NCBI GenBank assembly: GCA_016714685.1
Contig: JADKCH010000035.1
Location: forward strand, 8,965 to 72,964
Direction: 5' to 3'
DNA length: 64,000 nt
Source: Candidatus Geothrix odensensis
GTDB lineage: Bacteria; Acidobacteriota; Holophagae; Holophagales; Holophagaceae
This document shows positions 1 to 9,176 of this stretch, in pieces; positions within the stretch are counted from its first letter, which is position 1; each line of letters begins with the position of its first letter. The position numbers were made by a program, and so were the translations under genes. The notes below the pieces were generated by a model. The model ran no database searches. It was not told the origin of the DNA and was given only the letters and a program-made list of their open reading frames with translations.

Positions 1-208
1 TCAGCGTCCCCTTATGCCTCATCCTCGACCACTTCCGCCCGCCGAAGCCCCGCGGCGGTCTACGACTTCATCAGCCACCCGCCCCTTCCGGCTCAAGTGC
101 AGGATGTGCGGTGGTGGCTGCCTTCCCCTGCTCGTGTCCTGGCTGGCCGCCCGCTACCCGGCGTAGAAGGCCGCCGCCCTGGATCCCGTTGACGCACTGA
201 GGGCGGAA
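1..208 (+). CDS. LolC/LolE-type (FtsX family) ABC permease, C-terminal end only
   Basis: This is the tail of an inner-membrane permease of the lipoprotein-releasing LolCDE system. The start lies outside the window. The sequence shows a recognisable C-terminus: a VYDFISHPP-like segment read from about 60, then LLVSWLAARYPA, a TAG at 164-166, and KAAALDPVDALRAE up to 208. Family members end in a YPAWRAA..DP..ALRYE pattern, so the TAG sits exactly at the conserved Trp and is probably TGG. At least one frame change is needed near 80-130. The following ATPase ATG overlaps the end of this gene: one surplus A in GAAATGA at 206-212 would restore the usual stop/start overlap. Family assignment rests on this C-terminal pattern and on the LolD-like neighbour. 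Confidence 0.6.
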
Positions 209-875
209 ATGACGGCCAGACGCTTTCCATCTCACGGCCTGGGCCGCACCTACCCCGGCAACGCGCACCGCAGGCTCGACGCGGCTTGATCTGGAGGTGG
301 AGGCGGGCAGCTCGCGCCATCGTGGGCGTGTCCGGCGTGCGGGGCAAGACCACCCGGCTGGAACTGCGGGCGGGCTGACCACTGGGGAGTGACGGGCCGC
401 ATCACCGTGGGCGGCGCCCCCGTGCCTGAGGTGGCAGTGAATCGCCCGCCCTTCCGACGCCGCTCCGTGGGCCTGGCCTGTTAGCTTCCCACCTGCTGCC
501 CGAGTTCACGGTGCGGGAGAACCTGCGCATGCCCCTGCTCATCGAGGGCGAGGTGAGCCTCGGGAGGCCGAGGCATGGATCGGGCAACTGCTGTCCACCT
601 AGGCCTTGGGTGACCTGGGCGAACGCATGCCCAGAAGCCAGCTCTTCCGCGGCGAGGCCGCCTGGGCCGGCTTGCCTGGGCCCTGGTGCGCCGGGCTGGC
701 TCGCCTTGTGGCTGCTGGACGAGCCAGCGCGGCAACCTCGATCCCGCCACGGCGGAAGAAGTCTTCGGTTCCTTCCCTGGGCTCTCCACGCGGAGCTGCG
801 CCTGACCTACTCCTGCTTGTCACGCACAACCCAGGTCTGGCGGAGCGTTGCATGCGGACCGTGCGGCTGGGGTGA
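209..875 (+). CDS. lolD: LolD-like ABC transporter ATP-binding protein, frame-broken
   Basis: This is the ATPase partner of the preceding permease and should power release of lipoproteins from the inner membrane. Pieces in order, in changing frames: start MTARRFPSHGLGRTYPG at 209; Walker A region IVGVSG.RGKTT near 320-350 (one surplus base); FTVRENLRMPLLIEGE near 505-555, typical of LolD; a poorly preserved signature (QLFRGE for LSGGE) near 640; Walker B LWLLDEPA near 703-726, then NLDPATAEEVF; the H-loop LVTHNPGLAERC near 818-855; stop near 875. The length of about 220 codons fits LolD. At least four indels interrupt the frame. I judge most to be sequencing errors, because the motifs keep their correct order and spacing. 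Confidence 0.6.
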
Positions 876-1559
876 ACAAGATTGGAAAGGAGCCGCCGGG
901 CGGAAATGCCTGCTGGTGATCGTCCTGGCGGGAGCGTTCCTGCTCCCGTGAGCCGAGGGGCAAGGGAGCAGGCCGGGCAACCTGGAACCGCGGCAGCGGC
1001 GTGCCGGCCTGTCCATGGGGACGCCTCAACGACGCCACCCTGCTCTCCCGCCAGCGAGACACTGGAGCGCCGGGTCGAATACCTGCTTCAAAACCCACCG
1101 CCCGGTGGTGAAGCAGAATCCCGGGACCGTGACGCCCAAGGATTTAAACTCGAAACCGAGATCTCGAACCCGTCGCAGTCGGCGTCTGCGCTTTCCACGC
1201 TCGTGGAGCTTCCAGCGCACCTGAGCGGGGCCGCAAGGATTTCGTCCAGTGGTGAAGGCTGGCTTCACGATCCATCCGGATCCTGCCCAGCCATCCCTGC
1301 GCAGCATGCCCAGGGCGATTGGGACGCCGTGCGTGAGGAAATCGATGAGCTCATCGCCATCTTGAAGATGCCGAAGGTGAACTGGGACTCGATCGCCGGG
1401 CAGCCCCAACCCAGAAGAAGGTCGAAGGCTGAGGCCGGTTCCAGGTGGGCGAGAGCGCCCCGGCTGATCCTGCTGGCACCGGGAAGGGCTGGAGATTGGG
1501 CATATCTCAATGCCTCTAACGGGGCCCAAGGACTCGAGGAACTCCGTCAATCGATTGCC
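876..1559. other. Unassigned stretch, probably one or more frame-broken genes
   Basis: I could not identify a gene here. On the plus strand an AAAGGAG motif at about 890 precedes a hydrophobic peptide (KCLLVIVLAGAFLLP, about 904-948) that resembles the start of a signal peptide, so a secreted protein may begin after lolD. Further on, the plus strand encodes GDWDAVREEIDELIAILK at about 1317-1370, which looks like a natural amphipathic helix. Neither peptide can be extended without changing frame. The long continuous reading frame that spans the region on plus runs into two other genes and is not real. Confidence 0.3.
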
Positions 1560-1980
1560 GTCGCTGGAATGCCCCTGGCCCGCCGGTCTCAGCAGCTCGC
1601 GGGATCACCGCCGCGGGCGCGGCGTCCAGGGCATGGCCTTTCCGCTTCTCGGGCTTCACCCCCGCTCGCGCACAGGCGCTCGGCCTCGGCGCTGCTGAGG
1701 TGCTCGTTGACGAAGCGGACCCGGAAGGCCGGAATGGGCGGCCAGCGCCTCGCCGAACGCCCGCGCCTGGGGGGCCGGGCGCGCTTTCCGCCATCCTTGT
1801 GGCAAGCAAGGGCCACGGACAGGGCCTGCACACCCTCGCCTGCAGAGACGCGCCAGGCGGACGAGGCGATGCGCTCCTCCTGGAGCCAGGCCTCAAAGGG
1901 CCGAGGCCAGGATCTCCAGGCTCGTCCGAGAAGGCGAGGCCGATCTTCTTCGTGCCATGATCGAGGGAAAGCCAGCGCAT
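1560..1980 (-). CDS. ruvX: RuvX/YqgF family Holliday-junction resolvase-like nuclease, frame-broken
   Basis: YqgF/RuvX proteins have an RNase H fold and act in rRNA maturation and possibly in recombination. The N-terminus MRWLSLDHGTKKIGLAFSDE starts at 1980 and carries the first catalytic Asp of the family (the D of LDHGTK...GLA). The middle appears in another frame as FRVRFVNEHLSSAEAERL near 1700-1745, the conserved V.E.lSt..A..l segment. The tail KRKGHALDAAPAAVI is near 1615-1660, matching the family's final ...DaaAA.iiL motif. About 140 codons is the normal size. Two or three indels split the frame. The exact 3' end is uncertain. The gene is transcribed away from the GMC oxidoreductase on plus. 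Confidence 0.7.
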
Positions 1981-2004
1981 GCGCCATCAGCCTTAGCGAA
2001 CCCT

Positions 2005-3610
2005 GCTGTCCAGGAGACGCCGTGGGTGGGACTACATCATCATCGGGTCGGGGTCGGTGGAGCGTCAGCGCCCCTGCGGCTGGTGGGAGAAGGGCTACAG
2101 GTGCTGGGTGCAGGAGAAGGGTCCGCTTGCAGGCCGGTGACTTCCCCGAAAACGAACTGGAACCTGAAGCGCTTCTTCTGGCTGCCCGCAGGTGGGTTTC
2201 GGGGCCTCTTCAAGATGACCTTCCTGGGCCAGTGACGGCCCTATCGGGGGGGTGGGCGTGGGGCGGTTTCCTGGTGTACGCCAACACGCTGCCGGTGCCC
2301 AAGGATCCTTCTTCGAGGCTCCCTCCCTGGGCGCACCTGGCGAGTTGGAAGGCTGAACTGGCGGCCCCCTACCAGCAGGTGCTGCGCATGCTTGGGCCAC
2401 CCGGATCCCGCCCTGACCCACCCAGACGAAATGCTGAAGGCCGTAGGCCAGAGATCGGCCGCGGGTCCACCTTCGAGCACACGAACGTCGCAGTCTATTT
2501 CGGCAAGTCCGGCGAGACGGTGCGGATCCCTTCTTCAACGGCTCGGTCCGAACGCACGGGCTGCACCCTCTGCGGGGGCTGCATGCTGGGCTGCAACCAC
2601 GGCGCCAAGAACACCCTGGACCGCAACACTCTACCTGGCCGGAAAAGCTCGGACTGAAAATCGAGGCCGACACCGAGGTCACCTGGGGGAAGCCGCTGGA
2701 GGGCGGCTACGAGGTGGAGGCCCGCCAGGGCACCTGGGCGCTCGACCGTCCCTGAACGGGAAACAGACCTATCGGGCCCGTAACGTGATTTTCGCGGGCG
2801 GCGTGCTGGGCAGTGCCCCTGCTCCTGAAGCTGAAGGAGGGCCTGCGGGCCCGCCCAACCTATCCCAACCGGATCGGCGACTTCGTGCGCACCAACTCGA
2901 GGTGCTCATCGCATCGTCACCCAGCGGCGTGACGAGGACCTGTCGGCGGGCAACGCCATCGGCTCGATCCTGCACACGGATGAGCACTCCCACCTAGAAC
3001 CCGTGCGCTATTCGGCAGGCGCGGGCTTCTTCCGCACGCTGATGCTGCCCATGGCCCCCGGCGACACGCTCTTCCAGCGCTTCGCCAACGCCTTCGGCCT
3101 AGTGCTCCGCCAGCCGCTGCGGACCCTGCGCACCTACTTCGTGTCCGACTGGGCGAAGGAAGTTCACCGCCCGATCCCTGCTCTACATGCGCACCGTGGA
3201 CGGCCACATCAAGATGCGGCTGGGCCGGGGCTCCGCACGGGCTTCTGCGCGGGGCCGTGACCGAACCCGGCGATGGGCCCCCGGCCAAGCCCGGGGCGCC
3301 GAGGGCTTGGACCTCTCCGAGCGCGTCGCCCGGCACCTGGATGGCTACCCCACCGGCCTGCTCACGGAGACCCCTGGGCATCCCCACCACGGCCCCACAT
3401 CCTGGGCGGGGCACCAATGGGTGACTCCCCGAGACCGGGGCCATCGACCACCGGCACCGCCTTGATGGCTACGAGGCCTCCTCGTCAACGACGGCGCCGC
3501 CAATCGCCAACCCTTCCGGGTGTGAACCCGTCCCTCACCATCACCTGCCCTCGCGGAGCGGCCATACGACGTTCATTCCACCCAAAGCCCAAGTGGCACG
3601 CCTCGACGTG
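2005..3610 (+). CDS. GMC-family FAD-dependent oxidoreductase (cholesterol-oxidase-like), frame-broken
   Basis: GMC enzymes oxidise alcohols or sterols with FAD. The dinucleotide-binding N-terminus reads DYIIIGSGSVG...EKGYR near 2031-2100. Next come NWNLKRFFWLPA (about 2157-2190), GGFLVYANTLPVPKDP (about 2261-2310), ERTGCTLCGGCMLGCN (about 2550-2600; a Cys-rich block present in one bacterial branch of the family), VIFAGGVLGSA (about 2788-2820), GDFVRTNSEV near 2876 and EPVRYSAGAGFFRTLMLP from about 2999. The C-terminal HILGGAPMGDSPETGAID near 3396-3445 and a GLLVNDGA / VNPSLTIT region to about 3560 hold the catalytic His/Asn zone of the family. Six or more frame changes occur. The start codon is not clear. 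The substrate cannot be told from sequence. Confidence 0.75.
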
Positions 3611-3611
3611 A

Positions 3612-4089
3612 GCCAAGTCCTGACCCGTGTGACGCCCTGGGCCGCCTGCGGCTCTTTGACTGGACTCCGGAGGGCATCCGCATCCTGCGATTCGCGGATC
3701 GGATCGACTCAGGGAGTCCGCCAGCGCTCCCGCCAGGCTCAGGATGCGATGGGCCCGGCGCCTGGCCCACCTGGCGGGTCGGCCCCCAGGACCTGAGCCG
3801 CATCCCTCCGGACCTGTCCGGCCTGACCCCTTTTTTCAGCGCCGGGTCACCCGAAGTGCTGGAGGGCCACCAGGCCCGGCCAGACCCTCAGCTGGGGCGA
3901 CGTCGCCCTGCTCCGCGGTCACCCCCGGCGCGGCCCGGGCCGTGGGCCAGGCCGTGAAGGCCAACCCCATCCTCATTCTCGTGCCTGCATCGCGTGGTGG
4001 CCGCCAAGGGCCCTGGCGGCTGGAGCGCCTTCGGCACACCCGAGCGCAAGGCACGGCTGCTGGAGCTGGAGCGGCCCACGGGCGCTTGA
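3612..4089 (+). CDS. ogt: Methylated-DNA-[protein]-cysteine S-methyltransferase, frame-broken
   Basis: This enzyme would remove O6-alkyl groups from guanine in DNA by a one-shot transfer to its own Cys. A preceding segment reads LGRLRLFDWTPEGIRILRF (about 3640-3695). The catalytic domain follows: TLSWGDVALL near 3885, GAARAVGQAVKANPILILVP near 3924-3984, then the active-site PCHRV, broken by an indel in CCTGCATCGCG at about 3982-3992, and VVAAKGPGGWSAFGTPERKARLLELERP to the stop at 4087-4089. The arrangement (helix-turn-helix, RAVG, NPI, PCHRV, G..KLLELE) is diagnostic of Ogt/Ada C-terminal domains. Two or more indels are present. It follows the GMC gene closely on the same strand. Confidence 0.75.
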
Positions 4090-4186
4090 CTGCCCCTCGA
4101 CCTGAGTCGGTCCTCGAATCCCCGTAGACGATTCGTTCCATTCCTTCATCATGGGGGCACTCCCGGGAGCCCTTTTGGAAATCCAT

Positions 4187-5989
4187 GTGAAGACCATCCT
4201 TCTCGCACTCATCGTCGTCGTCCCATCCACTCTTCAAGCGGACTCCCCCAAGAACGACTTCAAGCCCGTGCACGTGATCTGGGACCAGAAAGTCCCCATG
4301 CGGGATGGCGAGACGCTCAGCGCCACCATCTACCGCGATCCCAAGCAGCTCAAGCCCCTGCCGGTAATCCTCACCATGACGCCCTACATCGCCGAGCATG
4401 CGGCGAAGCAGGGAACCTACTTCGCGCAGAACGGCTACGTCTTTGTCGCCATGGACCTGCGGGGCCGGGGAAACTCGGCGGGCGCGTTCATTCCCGGCCA
4501 AGTCGAAGCCAAGGATGGCTACGACGCCGTGGAATGGCTGGCGAAGCAGCCCTGGTGCGACGGGAAGGTCGCCACCTGGGGCGGGTCCTGGCTCGGCTTC
4601 AACCAATGGAGCCTGGCGAAGGAGTTTCCGCCCCATCTGAAGGCCCTGGCGCCCACGGCCGCGGTGCATCCGGGCGTCGACTATCCGCAACCCAACGGCA
4701 TCCCGGTGTCCTACATGCTCCGGTGGTTGACCTTCGTGCATGGGAGGGCCCTGAACAGCGGGCTCTTCGGGGCGACCGCTTTCTGGAACAACGCTGAGTG
4801 GGAGCAGGTCTCCACCAGGCGACCCTTCAAGGATCTGGAAGCCATCACCGGCATCCAGGGCACTGTGTTCCAGACCTGGCTCCAGCACCCGCGGGAGGAT
4901 GCGTTCTGGCAGGCCATGACGCCGCGCCCCGAGCACTACGCTAAATTCCGCATCCCAATCCTGACCATCACCGGCCACTACGACGGCGACCAGACCGGCG
5001 CCCTCACCTACTACGAACGGCACATGGCTCACGGCCAGCCGGACGTCACCCAGCGCCACTGGCTGGTCATCGGCCCCTGGGATCACTCAGGCACACGGAG
5101 ACCTAAGGCGGAGTTGGGCGGCGTGACCTTCGGCCCCGGTGCCGTGATGAGCATGGAAGACCTGCACAAGGCGTGGTACGACCATGTGCTCAAAGGCGGT
5201 CCGCGGCCGGAATTCCTGGAGAACCGGGTGGCCTGCTTCATCATGGGGCGCAACACCTGGATCCATGCCTCATCCCTCAGCCAGATCGAGGGGGCTCCCC
5301 TGAACCTGGAGCTGGATCTGGCGGGGGCCCAACCGGGAGACGTCACCCGTAGCGGAGCGCTGACGCCCCATCCGCCGTCAGGGGCAGGGAGCGTTGTCCT
5401 GGTGGCCGATCCCGGTTACCTGCCGCCCCGCGCGGACCTCGACGAAGAGAATGCGCAGTATCTCAAAGACCAGAGAGACGCCTTCAAACCCAATCTCGGC
5501 CAAGTGGTCTGGCACAGTGAGCCCTTCAAAGAGGAAACCATCATTGCGGGGCGTCCCAGGCTGGCGCTGCGCCTCGCCTGCGATCAGCCCGACGCTGACC
5601 TTCAGGCAACTCTTCAGGAGTTGCTTCCAGATGGCAGTGCCATCGCCCTTTCCGGCGGCTCGCTCCGCCTACGCTACCGCCGGGGAGGGATCGAGCCGAT
5701 CCTGATGACCCCGGGCCAGACCGAACGGGTGGACTTCCCCGCCCTGGATTTCTTTGCACGGGCACTGGCCAAGGGCAGCCGGCTCCGCCTCCTGGTGAGC
5801 GCCGCCCCGGTCTTCGGATACCAGCGCAACACCCACACCGGTGGGGACCTAGCCTCCGAGCCCCTGTCCGCGGCCAAGGTGGCGCACATTACCCTCCTGA
5901 CCGGGCCCGGAAGCGGCAGCCTGCTGCAGCTGCCCCGGCCGGAGGCCGCACTCCTCAAAGCCAAAGAGGCCTCGGCCAAGTCACACTAG
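4187..5989 (+). CDS. CocE/NonD family secreted serine hydrolase (X-Pro dipeptidyl-peptidase S15-like)
   Basis: An alpha/beta hydrolase of about 600 residues; the family cleaves esters, acylated drugs or X-Pro peptides, and the substrate here is not known. I prefer the GTG at 4187 because MKTILLALIVVVPSTLQA is a good Sec signal peptide; an ATG at 4151 in the same frame would add 12 residues in front of it. The nucleophile motif is WGGSWLGF (G-G-S-W-L-G). Upstream are VPMRDGETL..TIYRD and MDLRGRGNSAG, the oxyanion and D-R-G signatures of the family. ITGHYDGDQ and a GPWDHSG motif supply the likely acid and His. The C-terminal half forms the jelly-roll domain (ETIIAGRPRLALRLACDQPDADL). The frame is intact. 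It ends 4 bases before murB. Confidence 0.85.
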   Translation: MKTILLALIVVVPSTLQADSPKNDFKPVHVIWDQKVPMRDGETLSATIYRDPKQLKPLPVILTMTPYIAEHAAKQGTYFAQNGYVFVAMDLRGRGNSAGAFIPGQVEAKDGYDAVEWLAKQPWCDGKVATWGGSWLGFNQWSLAKEFPPHLKALAPTAAVHPGVDYPQPNGIPVSYMLRWLTFVHGRALNSGLFGATAFWNNAEWEQVSTRRPFKDLEAITGIQGTVFQTWLQHPREDAFWQAMTPRPEHYAKFRIPILTITGHYDGDQTGALTYYERHMAHGQPDVTQRHWLVIGPWDHSGTRRPKAELGGVTFGPGAVMSMEDLHKAWYDHVLKGGPRPEFLENRVACFIMGRNTWIHASSLSQIEGAPLNLELDLAGAQPGDVTRSGALTPHPPSGAGSVVLVADPGYLPPRADLDEENAQYLKDQRDAFKPNLGQVVWHSEPFKEETIIAGRPRLALRLACDQPDADLQATLQELLPDGSAIALSGGSLRLRYRRGGIEPILMTPGQTERVDFPALDFFARALAKGSRLRLLVSAAPVFGYQRNTHTGGDLASEPLSAAKVAHITLLTGPGSGSLLQLPRPEAALLKAKEASAKSH

Positions 5990-5993
5990 ACCC

Positions 5994-6870
5994 GTGACGC
6001 ACCCCCTGCCCGATGACCTGCTGCAGGTCCCGCACCGCCGGGATGTGCCCTTCTCGAAGCTCACCACGCTGGGCGTCGGAGGTCTGTGCCGCTGGCTCTT
6101 CGAGCCGACCACCGAACTCGAAGCGCAGGCCTTCGTCCGCGCCTGCGCCCGGGAGGGCCTGCCCTGGCGGGTGCTGGGGGGCGGCTCGAACCTGGTGGTG
6201 CTGGGCGACGTGTCCACGCCGGTCCTGCGCCTGGCCCTGCCGAAGGACGTCCAGCGCCAGGCGACCGCCTCCACGGCTCCGCCAGTCACGGCCACATCGC
6301 CCTGGCCGAGGCCGCCGCCGCCGCCGGCCTCTCGGGCCTGGAGTTCGCCAGCGGCATTCCCGGTTCCCTGGGTGGCGCCATCCGCATGAACGCCGGAGCC
6401 TATGGCCGCGAATGGGTCGACGTGCTCACCCGCTATCGCTTCCTCACCCCCGAGGGCGACCTGGTGGAGAAGGCCCCGGAGCCGGGCGAGTTCCGCTACC
6501 GCTGGAGTTTCCTGACGGGCGGCCATGTGGTGCTGTCGGCCACGGCGAACCTGGTGGAGGGGATCCCGCCCGCATCCGCGCCCCAGGTGGCCGAATATGC
6601 GCGAAGCGCGGCACCAGCCAGCCCTGTCGAAGCGCAACGCCGGCTGCATCTTCAAGAACCCCACAGGGCTGAGCGCTGGGCGGCTCATCGACCAGGCCCA
6701 CCTCAAGGGCCTGCGCATCGGCGACGCCGAGGTGAGCCCGGAGCATGGCAATTTCCTCGTGAACCACGGTCACGCCACCGCCGCCGAGTTCGCCGAGCTG
6801 ATGGAGACCGGCCGGGAAGTGCTCGAGGTCGTGGCGCTCGGAAGCCGAGGTGGAGGTCTGGCGGGAATAA
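5994..6870 (+). CDS. murB: UDP-N-acetylenolpyruvoylglucosamine reductase, frame-broken
   Basis: MurB reduces the enolpyruvyl ether to UDP-MurNAc with FAD and NADPH in peptidoglycan synthesis. The N-terminal FAD domain shows LTTLGVGG and VLGGGSNLVVLGD (about 6170-6210). After a frame change near 6270 come GLEFASGIPGSLGGAIRMNAG (the GIPG.vGGa..mNaG motif, about 6335-6400) and RYRWSFL. After a second break near 6605 comes NAGCIFKNPTG, where Cys holds the position often taken by the proton-donating Ser, then GLRIGDAEVSPEHGNFLVN. A third break near 6838 restores the end SEAEVEVWRE and the TAA at 6868-6870. The start is the GTG at 5994. It lies upstream of ftsQ, as in dcw clusters. Confidence 0.85.
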
Positions 6871-6873
6871 TCC

Positions 6874-7032
6874 GGAGACTGGAGTCTGGAGTCCGGAGGT
6901 ACTTATGCGACCCGGCCATTTGGTCGGCCGCTCAAATCCTAAGGGCCCAAGGGCAAATGCTGGCGCGGCCAAAGGCCGCCACAGGGAGCATTTCCTCCAG
7001 ACTCCGGACTCCGGACTGCAGACTCCAGTCTC
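6874..7032. repeat. Inverted pair of GAGTCTG-type heptanucleotide repeats between murB and ftsQ
   Basis: Starting three bases after the murB stop, units GAGACTG, GAGTCTG, GAGTCCG, GAG run in tandem (about 6875-6898). The complementary array, five units, lies at about 6994-7032 (CAGACTCCAGTCTC at its end). The two arms can pair over at least 14 perfect bases (GAGACTGGAGTCTG) and further with mismatches, which would form a long hairpin around a spacer of about 95 bases. The spacer has short palindromic pieces (GGCCATTTGGTCGGCC). The same heptad recurs at 37141. Confidence 0.8.
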
Positions 7033-7058
7033 CCACCCGCAGGCTGTAGACTGACGAC

Positions 7059-7914
7059 GTGTCCATGCTCCCCCGCACCCGCCCCAAGCGTCCCTGGCTG
7101 CCCTGGGCGCGGGCTGGAATCTCCGTGGCGGTCATCGCGCTGGCGGGCTGGGGCCTCATGGAGCTGGGAACCCGCTACCTGGGCCTGCAGAAGCTCGTCA
7201 TCGAGCAGGTGAATGTCAGCGGCTGTCGGGGCGAGCGCCAGGCGGAAGTTCAGAAGCTGGCCGAGCAGCTGGTGCTGGGCAAGCCCCTGTTCTGGGTGGA
7301 TGCCGAGGACCTGCGGGCGCGCATCGAGGCCAAGCGCTGGGTGCAGGCCTGCAGATCCGCAGGACCCACCGGACCGCCTCAGCCCTAGCCATCGAGGAGC
7401 GGCGCCCCGTCCTTTGGTTGGTCCGCGCCAACGGCGTGTTTCTGGTCTCGGATGACGGCGTCCTGCTGGATCGGGTCAATCAGGCCAACCTAAATCCCAT
7501 TCCAGTGGTCGTGGACCCCACCAGTCAGACAGATCAAGGACTGGCCCGCCTCGTGAGTGCTGCTCGAACACTCCGGGAAAAACAGCAGGGTTTTATGAGC
7601 GGATCACGGAGCTTCGGGACAGTCCGAAGGGGCCTGTGGCCTACATCGAGGGATTGCCGGCTCCAATCTACCTTTCCCGCAAGGATGTCACGAAAAACGT
7701 TCCCAATTTCCAAGGTCTCTTCGTGGACCGCCTCTCGCAGCGGCCGGATCTCGCCCAGCTGAGGTACATCGACCTGCGCTGGGACGATGAGGTCGCCGTG
7801 GGCGAACCCGAAGTCGAACCGGCCCCGGCAAAAGCCGCGGCGCTGAACACCGTCAGGAGTATTCCGAGTTTTTCCCGCCATGAATCCTCGATTTCGCGGG
7901 CGGAACTGGTATAA
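7059..7914 (+). CDS. ftsQ: Cell division protein FtsQ, frame-broken
   Basis: FtsQ is a single-pass membrane protein that links early and late divisome proteins through its periplasmic POTRA domain. The sequence has a proline/arginine-rich cytoplasmic start (GTG 7059, or ATG 7065), a membrane helix (WARAGISVAVIALAGWGLM), and a POTRA-like segment (KLVIEQVNVSGCRGER....LVLGKPLFWVDAEDLRARIEAKRWVQ). After a break near 7355 it continues with IEERRPVLWLVRANGVFLVSDDGVLLDR and IPVVVDP. A second break near 7580-7630 precedes YIEGLPAPIYLSRKDV...FQGLFVDRL and DLRWDDEVAV, the usual FtsQ end. Stop TAA at 7912-7914. Position between murB and ftsA supports the call. Confidence 0.85.
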
Positions 7915-7939
7915 ACCTAGAGCAAGGAAAAGGATCTTC

Positions 7940-9153
7940 ATGCAGCAGCGCGCCGTACTCCTCGGACTCGACCTGGGTGCAAGCAAAGTGGTGGCGGTGG
8001 TCGCCGTCCAGGAGGAAAACGGCACCCTCAACGTGACCGGGACGGGCCAGGCCTCGCCCCAGGGCGGCATGACCCAGGGCCAGATCACGGACATGGAGCT
8101 CAGCACCCGCGCCATCGTGCGGGCCGTCGAGGAGGCCATGAACACGGCGGGTCAGACCCGGGTGGACGGCATCCGCGTGGCCGTGGACGGCATCCAGTTC
8201 AAGGGCGAGAACCTCCGGGATTCCATCACCATCTCCAGCGGCGACAAGATCATCACCGCCGGCGACCGGGACCGCGTGCTGGAACAGGCCACCAACAGCT
8301 GCAAGCTGGCCAGGAGGAACTGGTCCTCCACCGCATCCCGCAGATCTTTCACATCAAGGGCCAGCGGGACATCCGCAATCCCGTCGGCATGTTCGGCGAG
8401 ACCCTGGAAGCCGAAGTCCGCATCGTCGTGGCGCCCAGCCCCGTGATCATGAACATCCAGCTGGCCCTGAAGAATGCCGGGCTGCATGGCTCGGAGCTGA
8501 TGTATTCGCCCCTGGCCAGCGCCGAGGCCGTGCTGAGCCGTGAGGACCGGGAGAACGGCGCCGTGGTCGTGGACATCGGCGAGCAGCTCACCCACCTGGG
8601 CATCTTCCTCCACGGCACGCTGTTCCACTCTGCCGTGATCCCCATCGGCGGGGCCCACTTCACCCGCGACCTGGAGATCACCAAGCACCTGGGCGGCATC
8701 GCCGCCTCGGAGCGCGTCAAGATGCGGTTCGGCACCGTGCTGCCCAGCCATGTCCCGGCAGAGGAATCCGTCGAGCTCGAGGAGGAGGGCCGCCTCGTCT
8801 CCCGCCGCGAGATCGCCGAGGTGCTGCAGGCCCGCGCCGCGGAACTGCTGAACCATGTGCTGGCCGAGATGGGCCGCACGGGCCTCATGCACGAGATCCA
8901 CGGCGGCGTGCACCTGGTGGGCGGCGGGGCCCTGCTCACCCACCTGCCCATCCTCGCCCAGACTCTGTTGGGCCGGCCCCGCGTGGTGCTGGGCCGCATC
9001 CAGGGTGTGGCCGGCCTGCCCCAGGCCACGGGCAACCCCTTCTTCGTCAACGCGCTCGGCGCCGTGAAGGCCCTGTCGCGCGACATGAGTGAAGTGCGCG
9101 GCAAGACCGACCGGGGTGATGGTTTCCTCGGCCGCTTCAAGAAGCTGTTCTAG
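7940..9153 (+). CDS. ftsA: Cell division protein FtsA, one frame break
   Basis: FtsA is an actin-like ATPase that tethers FtsZ to the membrane. The N-terminal phosphate-binding motif GLDLGASKVVAVVAV and the SHS2-type insert (VDGIRVAVDGIQFKGENL) are present. A single indel at about 8308-8312 shifts the frame; the other frame resumes with QEELVLHRIPQIFHIKGQ and NPVGMFG. VVVDIGEQLTHLGIFLHG and LVGGGALL are the second phosphate and adenosine motifs. The protein ends in GFLGRFKKLF, an amphipathic helix like the membrane-targeting sequence of FtsA. An AAGGAAAAGG ribosome site lies before the ATG at 7940. The stop TAG overlaps a possible GTG of ftsZ. Confidence 0.92.
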
Positions 9154-9176
9154 TGACGACCCCTCCGGGAGCCCCG

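Noticed and set aside
882..2657. A 591-codon open frame on plus
   Set aside because: It crosses the antisense of ruvX and the N-terminal part of the GMC gene in the wrong frame for most of its length. Only its last 150 codons coincide with conserved GMC sequence.
6900..6993. A small gene or tRNA inside the murB-ftsQ hairpin spacer
   Set aside because: No cloverleaf, no T-loop consensus and no open frame with a start; only short palindromes are visible.
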